Notes under the pieces: model-generated
Seen by the model: only the letters and a program-made list of their open reading frames with translations
The model's database searches: none
What the model was told of the DNA's origin: nothing
Program-made: the position numbers and the translations under genes
Shown: in pieces, positions 54,287 to 61,177 of the stretch
Layout of the letters: each line of letters begins with the position of its first letter
Position numbering within the stretch: the stretch's first letter is position 1
NCBI GenBank assembly: GCA_046483385.1
Contig: JAWODG010000194.1
Span: forward strand, 5,983-69,982
Direction of reading: 5' to 3'
Origin: B1Sed10-231 sp046483385
GTDB taxonomy: Bacteria > Planctomycetota > Brocadiia > SM23-32
Length of the DNA: 64,000 nucleotides

Positions 54287-54322
54287 AAACAAAAAGCCCC
54301 GCAACCGCTGAGGCTGCAGGGC
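54287..54322 (-). terminator. Attenuator terminator of leuA
   Basis: On the minus strand GCCCTGCAGCC-TCAGC-GGTTGCGGGGC forms an 11-bp stem (with G-U pairs), followed by TTTTTGTTTT. It lies between the leader peptide and leuA, so it would stop transcription when leucine is plentiful. GCCTCA (54314-54309) in its 5' side can instead pair with TGAGGC (54370-54365). Confidence 0.85.
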
Positions 54323-54364
54323 CGAGAATTTCCGGATTACGACAAGCGGACCAGTACCCTACCG

Positions 54365-54370
54365 GCCTCA
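54365..54370 (-). promoter_or_regulatory. Antiterminator strand of the leuA attenuator
   Basis: TGAGGC directly follows the leader stop codon and is the exact complement of GCCTCA (54314-54309) in the terminator. A ribosome waiting at the leader stop codon would cover it; one stalled at the leucine codons would leave it free. Just upstream, ACCCTGG-CGCCAG-CCAGGGT forms a separate hairpin within the last leader codons. Confidence 0.6.
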
Positions 54371-54448
54371 TCACCCTGGCTGGCGCCAGGGTAGAGCGAG
54401 CCAAAGTAGAGCGAGATTGCGCCGACGCTGGTCCAATGCCTTTGTCAT
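54371..54448 (-). CDS. leuL: leuA leader peptide (LeuL-like, leucine-rich)
   Basis: A 25-codon frame, ATG at 54448, TGA at 54373-54371. It begins MTKALDQRRR and continues NLALLWLALPW, with leucines at 5, 12, 14, 15, 17 and 19. Five of eight codons from 12 to 19 are leucine, and two are the CTA codon, likely slow in such a GC-rich genome. Stalling there when leucyl-tRNA is short would favour the antiterminator. No ribosome site precedes the ATG. A TTGACA/TAAGAT promoter places the transcript start about three bases upstream, so leaderless translation is predicted. Confidence 0.82.
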   Translation of the reverse strand: MTKALDQRRRNLALLWLALPWRQPG

Positions 54449-54457
54449 AGTGAGGAT

Positions 54458-54487
54458 ATCTTACGCGGAAACCGCCCGTGGTGTCAA
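54458..54487 (-). promoter_or_regulatory. Predicted promoter of the leuA attenuator transcript
   Basis: Minus strand TTGACA (54487-54482), 18-base spacer, TAAGAT (54463-54458). Nine bases separate the -10 box from the leader ATG. Confidence 0.75.
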
Positions 54488-54513
54488 GCCGAAAACCGCC
54501 GTGTTACAGCACC

Positions 54514-55647
54514 CTACCAGATGGCGGGGACGCGGTAGAGATTGCAGGTGCCTCCCTGGTCGCTGGTGAAGAAGACGTAGCGGCCGTCCGGCGAGAAGAA
54601 GGGGTGCGGGTGGGAGCGCTGCGTCAACCACGAGGTGTTGTGCACGCAGAGGGGCTCCCCCTCGATGCGGCCGTCCTCGCAGCGGAAGATGCAGAGTGTG
54701 GCCTCCGGTTCCGGTACGTCCGGCAACCAGGCTCTATCGCCCGCCCAGAGGTCGCCGTCGGGACCGGCCTGCACGTGCATGGCCTGCGGGCCCGGCCAGG
54801 CGTAGTCCTGCCTCTCGGTGCCGTCCGGCCACAACGTGGTGACGTAGTCCTGCCACTCGCCGTCGATGTTCTCGCGGCGGCTGTACTGCGTGCCCACGCG
54901 GCCGTCGGAGAGGAAGAACTCGTGGCCGGCACGCTCGTAGTGCCGCTCCTGCTCCAGCAGCGGCCAGACCTCGCTGGTCTGCGCGTCCACGACCCACATG
55001 CGCTGCACCAGGTTCCACGGTCCCTCGTGGCAGAACAGCACGATTTCCGGCTCGGTGGGGGAGACGTTGACGTGGCTGATCCACTCCCTCTCGCCCCAGA
55101 TGGCGCTGGCCGCGCCCGTGCTTGTCTCCACGTACATGATCACCGACGTGGGCCGCCGGAAGAGGTGTTCCTTCATCCGTGAGTAGATGCGTCCGCTGCC
55201 CGTAGAGAATTGGAGCTGTTCGCTGTAGGCGAACGCCATGTGCTCCCCGTCGCCGGAAAGGGAGAGGATGGCCGGCCGGAATCCGTCGGGCAGGGCGTAG
55301 AGGACGCGGACGCTGAAGTCCTCCAGGCTGACTTCCTTCAGCAGGTCGCCCGCGAAGTAGTAGGCCAGCGGCTCACGGGGGTGCCGCACGGCGCCGTGGG
55401 CTCCCAGGGACGCCTCGTCGGTCACCTGCACCATGGTGCCTTCGTTGATGAGCAGGTTGAAAAGCTGCCAGCTACCCGATCGGTCGGAGGCCACGAGCAC
55501 CTCGCTGCCGTCGGGTGAGAACAGGTTCTGGGTGAAGTACGGGTGGTAGGTGTTGCCCTGCCCGTCGCTGAGCCGCTCGACCGGTCGGCCGGTGAGCGGG
55601 TCCGTCTGCTTGCCGATTTCCAGTTCCGTCACGTCGCCCAGGGCCAT
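54514..55647 (-). CDS. Oligogalacturonate lyase-like protein (PL22 family), beta-propeller
   Basis: A 377-residue protein without signal peptide, as is usual for this cytoplasmic family, which splits digalacturonate from pectin breakdown by beta-elimination with Mn2+. The propeller blades include NLFSPDGSEVLVASDRSGSWQLF and PFFSPDGRYVFFTSDQGGTCNLY. The expected metal and catalytic histidines are seen in WISHVNVSPTEP, VLFCHEGPWNLVQRMWVV, AGHEFFLSDGR and QRSHPHPFF. It suggests the cell uses pectin fragments, fitting the glycosidases elsewhere in the window. The close match of the FCHEGPW segment supports the family; the true substrate may differ. Confidence 0.82.
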   Translation of the reverse strand: MALGDVTELEIGKQTDPLTGRPVERLSDGQGNTYHPYFTQNLFSPDGSEVLVASDRSGSWQLFNLLINEGTMVQVTDEASLGAHGAVRHPREPLAYYFAGDLLKEVSLEDFSVRVLYALPDGFRPAILSLSGDGEHMAFAYSEQLQFSTGSGRIYSRMKEHLFRRPTSVIMYVETSTGAASAIWGEREWISHVNVSPTEPEIVLFCHEGPWNLVQRMWVVDAQTSEVWPLLEQERHYERAGHEFFLSDGRVGTQYSRRENIDGEWQDYVTTLWPDGTERQDYAWPGPQAMHVQAGPDGDLWAGDRAWLPDVPEPEATLCIFRCEDGRIEGEPLCVHNTSWLTQRSHPHPFFSPDGRYVFFTSDQGGTCNLYRVPAIW

Positions 55648-55784
55648 GCTCGGCCTCCCGTCGGCTCTATCGTATAAGGTCGAAGGAATCTTCTCGATGC
55701 GGTATGATATGCTCCTGTCAATGGGGCTTCAAGGGCTTGCGGCCGTAAAGCACGAGACACACGTCCTTCGCCAGGAGGCCTACG

Positions 55785-56186
55785 ATGGGCGACGATGAGA
55801 CGTTCGCGCCGGACCGTCCGATCCAGTTCTACGTCAGGGGCACGTTCTGCTCGGGAGATGCGTGCGAGATTCATCCCGACCTGACGCCCCTGCAATTTAA
55901 GGTCAAGAAGGTATACGGCACCTCCGCCACGGTTAGTGAGGGCGAGCGCTACGTGGTGGAAGGGGATTACGAACTGCCCGACGGCCCCGACTTCACGCTC
56001 TCCCTGGCCGTGTGCACCACGTCCTTCGGCGCCGGGGAGCAGGCGCGGCCGGGGAGGGGCAGCTTCCACATCAGCACCGAGATACTCGAACTGACGGATG
56101 ATCCGCCGAACGGGCTGGGGATCGTCGTGGGCAACGAGGGAACCGGGCGCTGCGACATGGTGGGCTGGATTATGCTGGAGGAGTGA
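55785..56186 (+). CDS. Unknown small beta-rich protein
   Basis: A 133-residue soluble protein I do not recognise. It is rich in predicted strands (IQFYVRGTFCSGDAC, YVVEGDYELPDGPDFTLSLAVCTTSFG, GSFHISTEILEL) and ends GRCDMVGWIMLEE. Cysteines are scattered, not in a ribbon pattern. AGGAGG lies eight bases before the ATG, so the gene is real. It is divergent from the PL22-like gene and precedes the CvpA-like gene by about 100 bases. Confidence 0.72.
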   Translation: MGDDETFAPDRPIQFYVRGTFCSGDACEIHPDLTPLQFKVKKVYGTSATVSEGERYVVEGDYELPDGPDFTLSLAVCTTSFGAGEQARPGRGSFHISTEILELTDDPPNGLGIVVGNEGTGRCDMVGWIMLEE

Positions 56187-56288
56187 CCCGCCGCGTCGGG
56201 ACGTTGAGGCGCCGCGGGGCCATCAGATATCATCGGGGGTGCGCTACGCCGGACCCTCGTCACCGTGGCATTGTCCGAAGGAGCCCGG

Positions 56289-57074
56289 ATGCTCGACTTC
56301 TTTGTGGCCGTCGTGCTGATACTATCCGTGATCTGGGGCTACCTGCGGGGATTCCTCTACGACCTGCTGGGGCTGGTGGCGCTCATCGTCGCCTTCGTGG
56401 GCAGCGCCCCGTTCGGCGAAAGTCTGGGGGGCGTGCTTGCGCGGAACTCCGCCATGTCGGCCGGCACGGCGTACGTCGTGGCCCGGGTCGCCGCCGGTGT
56501 GCTCATCTACATCTCGCTGAAGATCAGCGCGGTGGTCGCCAACCGCAAGTTCGGCAAGACCGAGAGGGGCGTTACGCGTCGCTGGAACCGGAATCTGGGG
56601 GCGCTGGGCGGCCTCCTGTCAGGGCTGGTTACCGTGCTGATAGTGCTTTTCCTGGCGGACGCGGTGGTGAAGGCGTTTCCGGAGAGCGGGAACGCACTGG
56701 TCCGCGCCGCGGAACGTTCCCGGTTCCGGCGCATGGTGTCCGATCATAACCCCGCGGACCGGTTCCTGCTGACCGACGCGCTGCGATTGATCCAGGCCGC
56801 CCGCGACGACCCGGAGGTCAGGCGGCGCCTGCGCGAGGATCCCCACATTCAGCGCATTCTTCAGAACGAGACCCTCCAGCAGGCGCTGCAGGACGAGGAA
56901 CTCCAGGATGCCATCCAGAGGGACGATTACGCGGTGGTGCTGCGCAACGAGAATCTGCGCGCGGTGCTGTCCGATCGGGGACTGGTTGACCAGCTTCTGT
57001 CGGAGGAGACCCAGCGGGCCATCCGCAGCGCCATCGAGGGCGCGCCGGAGGAGGAAGAGCAGCCCGAGTCCTGA
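56289..57074 (+). CDS. CvpA-like membrane protein with a long C-terminal tail
   Basis: About 261 residues. The first 135 hold four membrane helices of the CvpA type: MLDFFVAVVLILSVIWGYLR, then GFLYDLLGLVALIVAFVGSA, TAYVVARVAAGVLIYISLKI, and LGGLLSGLVTVLIVLFLADA. CvpA is linked to colicin V production and envelope integrity in enterobacteria; its biochemical role is not settled. The cytoplasmic tail (about 140-255) is helical and charged, with repeats such as HIQRILQNETLQQALQDEE. ATG 56289 with AAGGAG is chosen over GTG 56265. Confidence 0.8.
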   Translation: MLDFFVAVVLILSVIWGYLRGFLYDLLGLVALIVAFVGSAPFGESLGGVLARNSAMSAGTAYVVARVAAGVLIYISLKISAVVANRKFGKTERGVTRRWNRNLGALGGLLSGLVTVLIVLFLADAVVKAFPESGNALVRAAERSRFRRMVSDHNPADRFLLTDALRLIQAARDDPEVRRRLREDPHIQRILQNETLQQALQDEELQDAIQRDDYAVVLRNENLRAVLSDRGLVDQLLSEETQRAIRSAIEGAPEEEEQPES

Positions 57075-57136
57075 TGGGGCAGACTTGACACGGAGACACG
57101 GAGGGCACGGGGAACGGCGGAAGACGGCAACGGCCT

Positions 57137-57276
57137 TTTAACCGCAGAGAGCGCGGAGAACGGAGAGAACGGCTAACGGCAACGACAACTCACACGGAGG
57201 CACAAAGGCACGGAGAACGGCGCACGGCCGGGGCCGTTGTGGCACAGCCGTTCGCCGTACGGCGAACTGTGGAGGG
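57137..57276. repeat. 140-bp direct repeat, copy A
   Basis: Matches copy B at 318 bases distance with two differences in 140 positions (57252 T/G and 57257 G/A). Near its end is a perfect 18-base palindrome, GTTCGCCGTACGGCGAAC (57250-57267), which is imperfect in copy B. Confidence 0.85.
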
Positions 57277-57454
57277 GACCGAGGACGGCACCTTCAGGCA
57301 TACGGCAACGACAACGGCATTTCGCACAGAGGCCGGCGCCGAGGTGTAATCGTCCTCGTCCTCGTTCTCGATCTCGTCCTCGGCTTTTACTCTGCCGCGG
57401 TTTTGACCACTGGTGGCTGGCAACTGCTGCTGGAACACGGGGGATGGCAACGGC

Positions 57455-57594
57455 TTTAACCGCAGAGAGCGCGGAGAACGGAGAGAACGGCTAACGGCAA
57501 CGACAACTCACACGGAGGCACAAAGGCACGGAGAACGGCGCACGGCCGGGGCCGTTGTGGCACAGCCGTGCGCCATACGGCGAACTGTGGAGGG
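57455..57594. repeat. 140-bp direct repeat, copy B
   Basis: Second copy of the unit at 57137-57276, beginning in TTTAACCGCAGAGAGCGCGG and ending GGCGAACTGTGGAGGG. Both copies include GGCCGGGGCCGTTGTGGCAC. Confidence 0.85.
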
Positions 57595-57699
57595 CCGCGC
57601 CAGCGACCGAGGAAGGCACGGCGACGAGGGCCAGTCATCCTCATTCTCACCGTCGCCCTCGGCCCTTCTGTCCCCCAACTATCAACTCGCAACTATCAA

Positions 57700-58713
57700 C
57701 TATCGTATGCCCACCTTCCGTCTGACCTCTTCCATCGTTTTGCGGGCGATGGCCCGGCAGCGGGCAGCGCCCTCCGCCATGAGTTCCTGCACGCGCTCGG
57801 GGTTGCCTGACAGCTCGGCGTAGCGTTCGCGGATTGGCGCCAGCTCTTCGTTCATGTTCTCGGCCAGGCACTTCTTGCAGTCGATGCAGCCGATGCCGGC
57901 GGTGCGGCAGCCCTCCGCCGACCACTCGATGTCTTCCGGCGGCGAGAACGCCTTGTGCATGGTGAAGATGTTGCATATCTCGGGTGTCCCCGGGTCGTCG
58001 CGGCGGACGCGCGCCGGGTCGGTGGCCGCGGTGCGCAGCTTCTCCCATATCTCCTGCTCGTCGTCCAGCAGGGAGATGTAGTTGTTCAGGCTCTTGCTCA
58101 TCTTGTCCTTGTCGTCCAGCCCCATCAGCCGTGGCACGTCGCTGTAGAGCGGCTCGGGCTCGGGGAAGGTCTCGCCGAACTGGTTGTTGAACCGCCGGGC
58201 GACCTCGCGGGCGAACTCGAGGTGCTGGGTCTGGTCCTCGCCCACCGGGATGACCTCCGCCTTGTAGAGGAGGATGTCGGCCGCCATCAGGACAGGGTAG
58301 GTGAAGAGGCCGGCGTTGACGTGTCCGGTGGCGCGCTCGCTCTTCTCCTTGAACTGCGTCATGCGGTTCAGGTCCCCCATGGCGGCGCAGTTCATCAGTA
58401 TCCAGCACAGCTCGGTGACCTCGGGCACGTGGCTCTGCACGAACAGGCGGGAGCGGTCGGGGTCCAGACCGGCCGCCATGTTCAGCACGAACGTCTCGAA
58501 CGTGCGCCGGCGCATCTCGTCCGGCTCGTACTCCACAGTCATCGCGTGCAGGTCCACCACGCAGAAGGTGCAGTCGTAGTCGTCCAGCATGCTCGCCCAC
58601 GTGCGGATGGCGCCGGCGTAGTTGCCTATGTGAACGATGCCGCTGGGCTGGATGCCGCTGAAGACGGTCTTCTTATGGTCGTTCGTAGCTTTCTGTGAGT
58701 TCGCATTGCTCAT
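57700..58713 (-). CDS. trpS: Tryptophanyl-tRNA synthetase with 4Fe-4S cysteine motif
   Basis: About 337 residues, class Ic synthetase charging tRNA-Trp. HIGH motif HIGN (28-31) within GIQPSGIVHIGNYAGA; KMSKS motif DKMSKSLNN (about 203-211). Cysteines 247, 269, 276 and 279 are spaced C-x21-C-x6-C-x2-C, close to the C-x22-C-x6-C-x2-C pattern that binds a 4Fe-4S cluster beside the anticodon site in the Thermotoga maritima enzyme. ATG 58713 follows CGGAG. It is preceded by a tryptophan-rich leader peptide and a terminator, so its expression should rise when charged tRNA-Trp is scarce. Confidence 0.96.
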   Translation of the reverse strand: MSNANSQKATNDHKKTVFSGIQPSGIVHIGNYAGAIRTWASMLDDYDCTFCVVDLHAMTVEYEPDEMRRRTFETFVLNMAAGLDPDRSRLFVQSHVPEVTELCWILMNCAAMGDLNRMTQFKEKSERATGHVNAGLFTYPVLMAADILLYKAEVIPVGEDQTQHLEFAREVARRFNNQFGETFPEPEPLYSDVPRLMGLDDKDKMSKSLNNYISLLDDEQEIWEKLRTAATDPARVRRDDPGTPEICNIFTMHKAFSPPEDIEWSAEGCRTAGIGCIDCKKCLAENMNEELAPIRERYAELSGNPERVQELMAEGAARCRAIARKTMEEVRRKVGIR

Positions 58714-58740
58714 GTTAGACTCCGGATTTGCTGCCGACAC

Positions 58741-58790
58741 AACAAAAGCCTCACGTTCGCGGCGAGTATCAGCACCCGGAACCGTGAGGC
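58741..58790 (-). terminator. Attenuator terminator of trpS
   Basis: Minus strand GCCTCACGGTTC pairs with GAACGTGAGGC (one bulged G) across a 20-base loop, followed by TTTTGTTGTG. It lies between the Trp leader peptide and trpS. Confidence 0.85.
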
Positions 58791-58826
58791 GGGGGATGAG
58801 TCAGAGAGTCCGACGACGAGGGTCCG

Positions 58827-58834
58827 CCCGCTCA
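58827..58834 (-). promoter_or_regulatory. Antiterminator strand of the trpS attenuator
   Basis: TGAGCGGG begins with the leader stop codon itself and can pair with CCCGCCTCA (58793-58785), the 5' side of the terminator, with one bulge. The same bases can also form GCCCGC-GGCCTGA-GCGGGC with the last leader codons. Confidence 0.55.
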
Positions 58835-58912
58835 GGCCGCGGGCCGGCGCCAGGGCCAGGCACTGCACCAGAGCACGAGGGCAGGAGCATCGTGTATGTG
58901 TCGTCGGTTCAT
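58832..58912 (-). CDS. trpS leader peptide (tryptophan-rich)
   Basis: A 26-codon frame, ATG at 58912, TGA at 58834-58832. It begins MNRRHIHDAPALVL and continues WCSAWPWRRPAA, with tryptophans at 15, 19 and 21. Three TGG codons in seven, just before the pairing region, are the hallmark of a Trp attenuator. There is no ribosome site. A perfect TTGACA/17/TATAAT promoter places the transcript start about three bases before the ATG, so leaderless translation is predicted. Its tail PWRRP resembles PWRQP of the leuA leader because both encode a CCCTGGCGCC hairpin element. Confidence 0.85.
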   Translation of the reverse strand: MNRRHIHDAPALVLWCSAWPWRRPAA

Positions 58913-58921
58913 GATGCGGCG

Positions 58922-58950
58922 ATTATAGTATCAGGTGCTGAGACTGTCAA
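58922..58950 (-). promoter_or_regulatory. Consensus sigma-70 promoter of the trpS attenuator transcript
   Basis: Minus strand TTGACA (58950-58945), 17-base spacer, TATAAT (58927-58922): both boxes perfect. Nine bases separate it from the leader ATG, as at leuA. Confidence 0.88.
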
Positions 58951-58965
58951 ACGGCCGCGGCCGAG

Positions 58966-60231
58966 TCAGTCGTCTGCGTACCCGAGGTCACGGAGACGCT
59001 CCATTACGCGCTGGCGCGTGGCGGCATCCATCCGCGCCCCCCGCATCGCGTCGGCGGGCAGGTCCTCGATGGCGCCGCGGAGCCGGGCCGCCACCTCCGG
59101 CCGGTGCCGGGCGACGTTGCGTTTCTCTCCGGGGTCCGCCGTGAGGTCGAACAACTGGGGCTCGAAGTCGTCCCGGTGAGGGGCGTAGATATACTTGTAA
59201 CGGTTCTCGACCCGCATGCCGGCCAGCCAGTCGTTCTCGTCGGGCATGATCCTGCCCACGGCTTCCAGGTAAGCGGGCCGGTGGTCGTGGTCTTCGCCGC
59301 GCATCATGCCCAACAGGCTCGCGCCGGTCGTCTGCCCGGCGGGTGCCCCGGCCAGTTCGAGGATGGTCGGCGCGACGTCGAGGTGCCGCACCTGCAGCTC
59401 CGACCGGCCGTGCGGGATGCGGGCGGGCAGATGCAGGATGAGTGGCACCTTGATGAGGGTCTCGTAGAGGCCATAGCCGTGTCCCACGTGGCAGCCGCGG
59501 TAGAGCGTTGCGACGTGTCGACGGGTGAGCCCTCGCGTCACACGGTAGCGCTGCAGCTTCTTGCGCAGTTTCTTCTGCAGCCTGTCGAGCGGGCCCCGGG
59601 CGATGTCCTCCCCGTGGTCGCCGGTCAGCACCGTCAGAGTGTTCTCCGGCAGGAGGTCCAGCAGGCGGGCCAGGTAGCGGTCTATGCCGGCCAGCGCGCG
59701 ACCATAGCGTGTCTTCCCGAATCGTCGATCGTCGACCTCAGGCGGCACCTGCCGGCTCTTGTGCAGCGGCCAGAGGTGGAGCAGAACGAACCACGGCTCG
59801 CGGGGCATGTGCTGCATGCTACTCAGCAGCTCCGCGCCCCACGCGGTGTGGATAGTCTGCTCTTTGCTGCGGAAGCGGTAGTCGGCGAAGCCGCGGTCGA
59901 GGCCGACTTCCGGTCCCAGAGGCCCTGTGACCTCGGCCCTCGTGTAGTAACCCGCCTCGGCCAGCAGCCCGGCGATGGTGGTTACGCCCTCGGCCAAACT
60001 GTACTCGGAATGGCTCCGCACGCCGTGCTCGAAAGGGTACAGGCCGGTCAGCAGCGTGGCGAAGCAGGGCGTGGTCGTGGAGGTGGCCGCGATTGTGTTG
60101 AGGAAGCTGAAGCCCCCGGCGCGCAGGCGGTCGAGCGCAGGCGTGCGAGCCAGTTCCGCATCGTAGGCAAAGTCCGCCCGAAGACAATCGACCACGACGA
60201 GGAGGATGTTCGGCCCTGCGGCGGTGTTCAT
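58966..60231 (-). CDS. Sulfatase/alkaline-phosphatase superfamily protein with Thr at the nucleophile position
   Basis: A 421-residue protein without signal peptide. NILLVVVDCLRADF at the N-terminus and VLTGDHGED, VGHGYGLYETLIKVPLILHLP and HLDVAPTILELAG are sulfatase-fold landmarks. True sulfatases need C/S-x-P-x-R, whose Cys or Ser becomes formylglycine; here the site reads T53-T-P-C-F57 before ATLLTG, so Thr53 replaces it and the Arg is lost. The second metal Asp after Asp15 is Cys16. It is more likely a phosphodiesterase, phosphotransferase or inactive relative than a sulfatase. Substrate is unknown. Confidence 0.75.
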   Translation of the reverse strand: MNTAAGPNILLVVVDCLRADFAYDAELARTPALDRLRAGGFSFLNTIAATSTTTPCFATLLTGLYPFEHGVRSHSEYSLAEGVTTIAGLLAEAGYYTRAEVTGPLGPEVGLDRGFADYRFRSKEQTIHTAWGAELLSSMQHMPREPWFVLLHLWPLHKSRQVPPEVDDRRFGKTRYGRALAGIDRYLARLLDLLPENTLTVLTGDHGEDIARGPLDRLQKKLRKKLQRYRVTRGLTRRHVATLYRGCHVGHGYGLYETLIKVPLILHLPARIPHGRSELQVRHLDVAPTILELAGAPAGQTTGASLLGMMRGEDHDHRPAYLEAVGRIMPDENDWLAGMRVENRYKYIYAPHRDDFEPQLFDLTADPGEKRNVARHRPEVAARLRGAIEDLPADAMRGARMDAATRQRVMERLRDLGYADD

Positions 60232-60316
60232 TGCATCCTTGCCGGCGGCCCGGGCCCCGACATTAAGTGGCGGTGAGAGCAGTCGCGGGAGAGGTCCCTG
60301 CCGGCGGCCGGGTTGG

Positions 60317-60577
60317 TCAGGTCTCCTCCCTCAGTTCGGACGTGATTTCCTTTAGCTCGCGGGCGTTGATCTTCTCGAGAGGTTTTCCGCGTCGCTCGAC
60401 TTTCTCGTTGAACTTGAGGGTGGTTTCGACCATGCGCTCGTGTGTTTCCTCGGAGCCACCACAGAGGTAGAAGTTCTCTCCTCGGGTGATACGGGTGTGC
60501 CCGTCGTCATTATCGAGGCCGACACCCAGCAGACCTTGGATGTTGAGGGGTTTTTCCTCTTCCGACATGCCGGTCAT
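60317..60577 (-). CDS. Unknown 86-residue protein
   Basis: Short soluble protein with a distinctive centre, GENFYLCGGSEETHERMVETTLKF, and a charged helical end. I do not recognise a family. A TTGACA/TAACAT promoter (60613-60642) and AAGGATC before the ATG support it as real. It follows the GNAT gene on the same strand. Confidence 0.65.
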   Translation of the reverse strand: MTGMSEEEKPLNIQGLLGVGLDNDDGHTRITRGENFYLCGGSEETHERMVETTLKFNEKVERRGKPLEKINARELKEITSELREET

Positions 60578-60612
60578 GGATGATCCTTCAAGGGTTCTAT
60601 CGAATGCTCTAC

Positions 60613-60642
60613 ATGTTAGCCCAGCGGGCGGCGAGCTGTCAA
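60613..60642 (-). promoter_or_regulatory. Predicted promoter of the 86-residue protein gene
   Basis: Minus strand TTGACA (60642-60637), 18-base spacer, TAACAT (60618-60613). Confidence 0.5.
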
Positions 60643-60649
60643 AACTGTC

Positions 60650-61126
60650 TCACAGCTCGCGGAAGTAGAAGACCTGCCGGCCCACCTCCTCGAAGCCGAC
60701 CGAGGGGTAGAGCCTGCGGGCCTTGTAGTTCTGCTCGAGGGTCTCGATTCGGGCGTAGCGCATGCCGCACTCGCGGAAGTGTTCCAGCGTTCTGACCAGC
60801 AGCTTCCGCCCCACTCCACGGCCCTGATGATCCGGATGGACGGCCATGTTGGCCACGTGGCCGATGGAGGTGCTCCGGTAGGTGCGGCCGCAGATGTAGC
60901 CGACAACCTGTCCGTCCGCCTCGGCAACAAAAGTATGTTCGGGATTGTTGCGCAGGTCGTAGTCGATGCCGGACCGCTTGCGGTCCTGCCAGGTGGTGCC
61001 GCCCACCGTGCCGAAGCGCTCCTCGATGTTGCTGTCCAGGCAGAAACTGCCGAAGCTCTCCTCCGTAATGCTCAGAACGGCCTCGCGGTCACGCCGCTTG
61101 TATCTGCGGATGGTGGGCTCCGACAC
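60650..61126 (-). CDS. GNAT-family N-acetyltransferase
   Basis: A 158-residue enzyme that uses acetyl-CoA to acetylate an amine. The pyrophosphate loop is HPDHQGRGVGRKLL (about 97-110), after the beta4 strand VANMAV. VVGYICGRTY and RIETLEQNYKARRLYPSVGFEEVGR complete the RimI-like fold. The insert SFGSFCLDSNIEERFGTVGGTTWQDRKR is unusual for the family. Substrate cannot be assigned. It starts 51 bases after the cyclophilin-like gene. Confidence 0.88.
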   Translation of the reverse strand: MSEPTIRRYKRRDREAVLSITEESFGSFCLDSNIEERFGTVGGTTWQDRKRSGIDYDLRNNPEHTFVAEADGQVVGYICGRTYRSTSIGHVANMAVHPDHQGRGVGRKLLVRTLEHFRECGMRYARIETLEQNYKARRLYPSVGFEEVGRQVFYFREL

Positions 61127-61177
61127 GACCTCTTCTCTCCCCGTTGCGCTTCGGACGAACGGCGGTTGTGTCCGGGC

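Larger units (their letters stand above)
57075..57699. repeat. Non-coding gap with CACGGAG-type repeats
   Basis: Holds two near-identical 140-bp copies (57137-57276 and 57455-57594) and further related strings such as GACACGGAGACACGGAGGGC at 57087. No gene is supported: frames here are built from the repeats. Confidence 0.6.

Noticed and set aside
57075..57699. CRISPR array suggested by repeated CACGGAG and AACGG strings
   Set aside because: There are only two long copies, 318 bases apart and about 140 bp each, with irregular short motifs between them; there is no regular repeat-spacer pattern and no cas gene.
58714..58915. T-box riboswitch upstream of trpS
   Set aside because: A terminator before a synthetase gene suggested a T-box, but the conserved T-box antiterminator sequence is absent, and the Trp-rich leader frame with its alternative pairing explains the region better.
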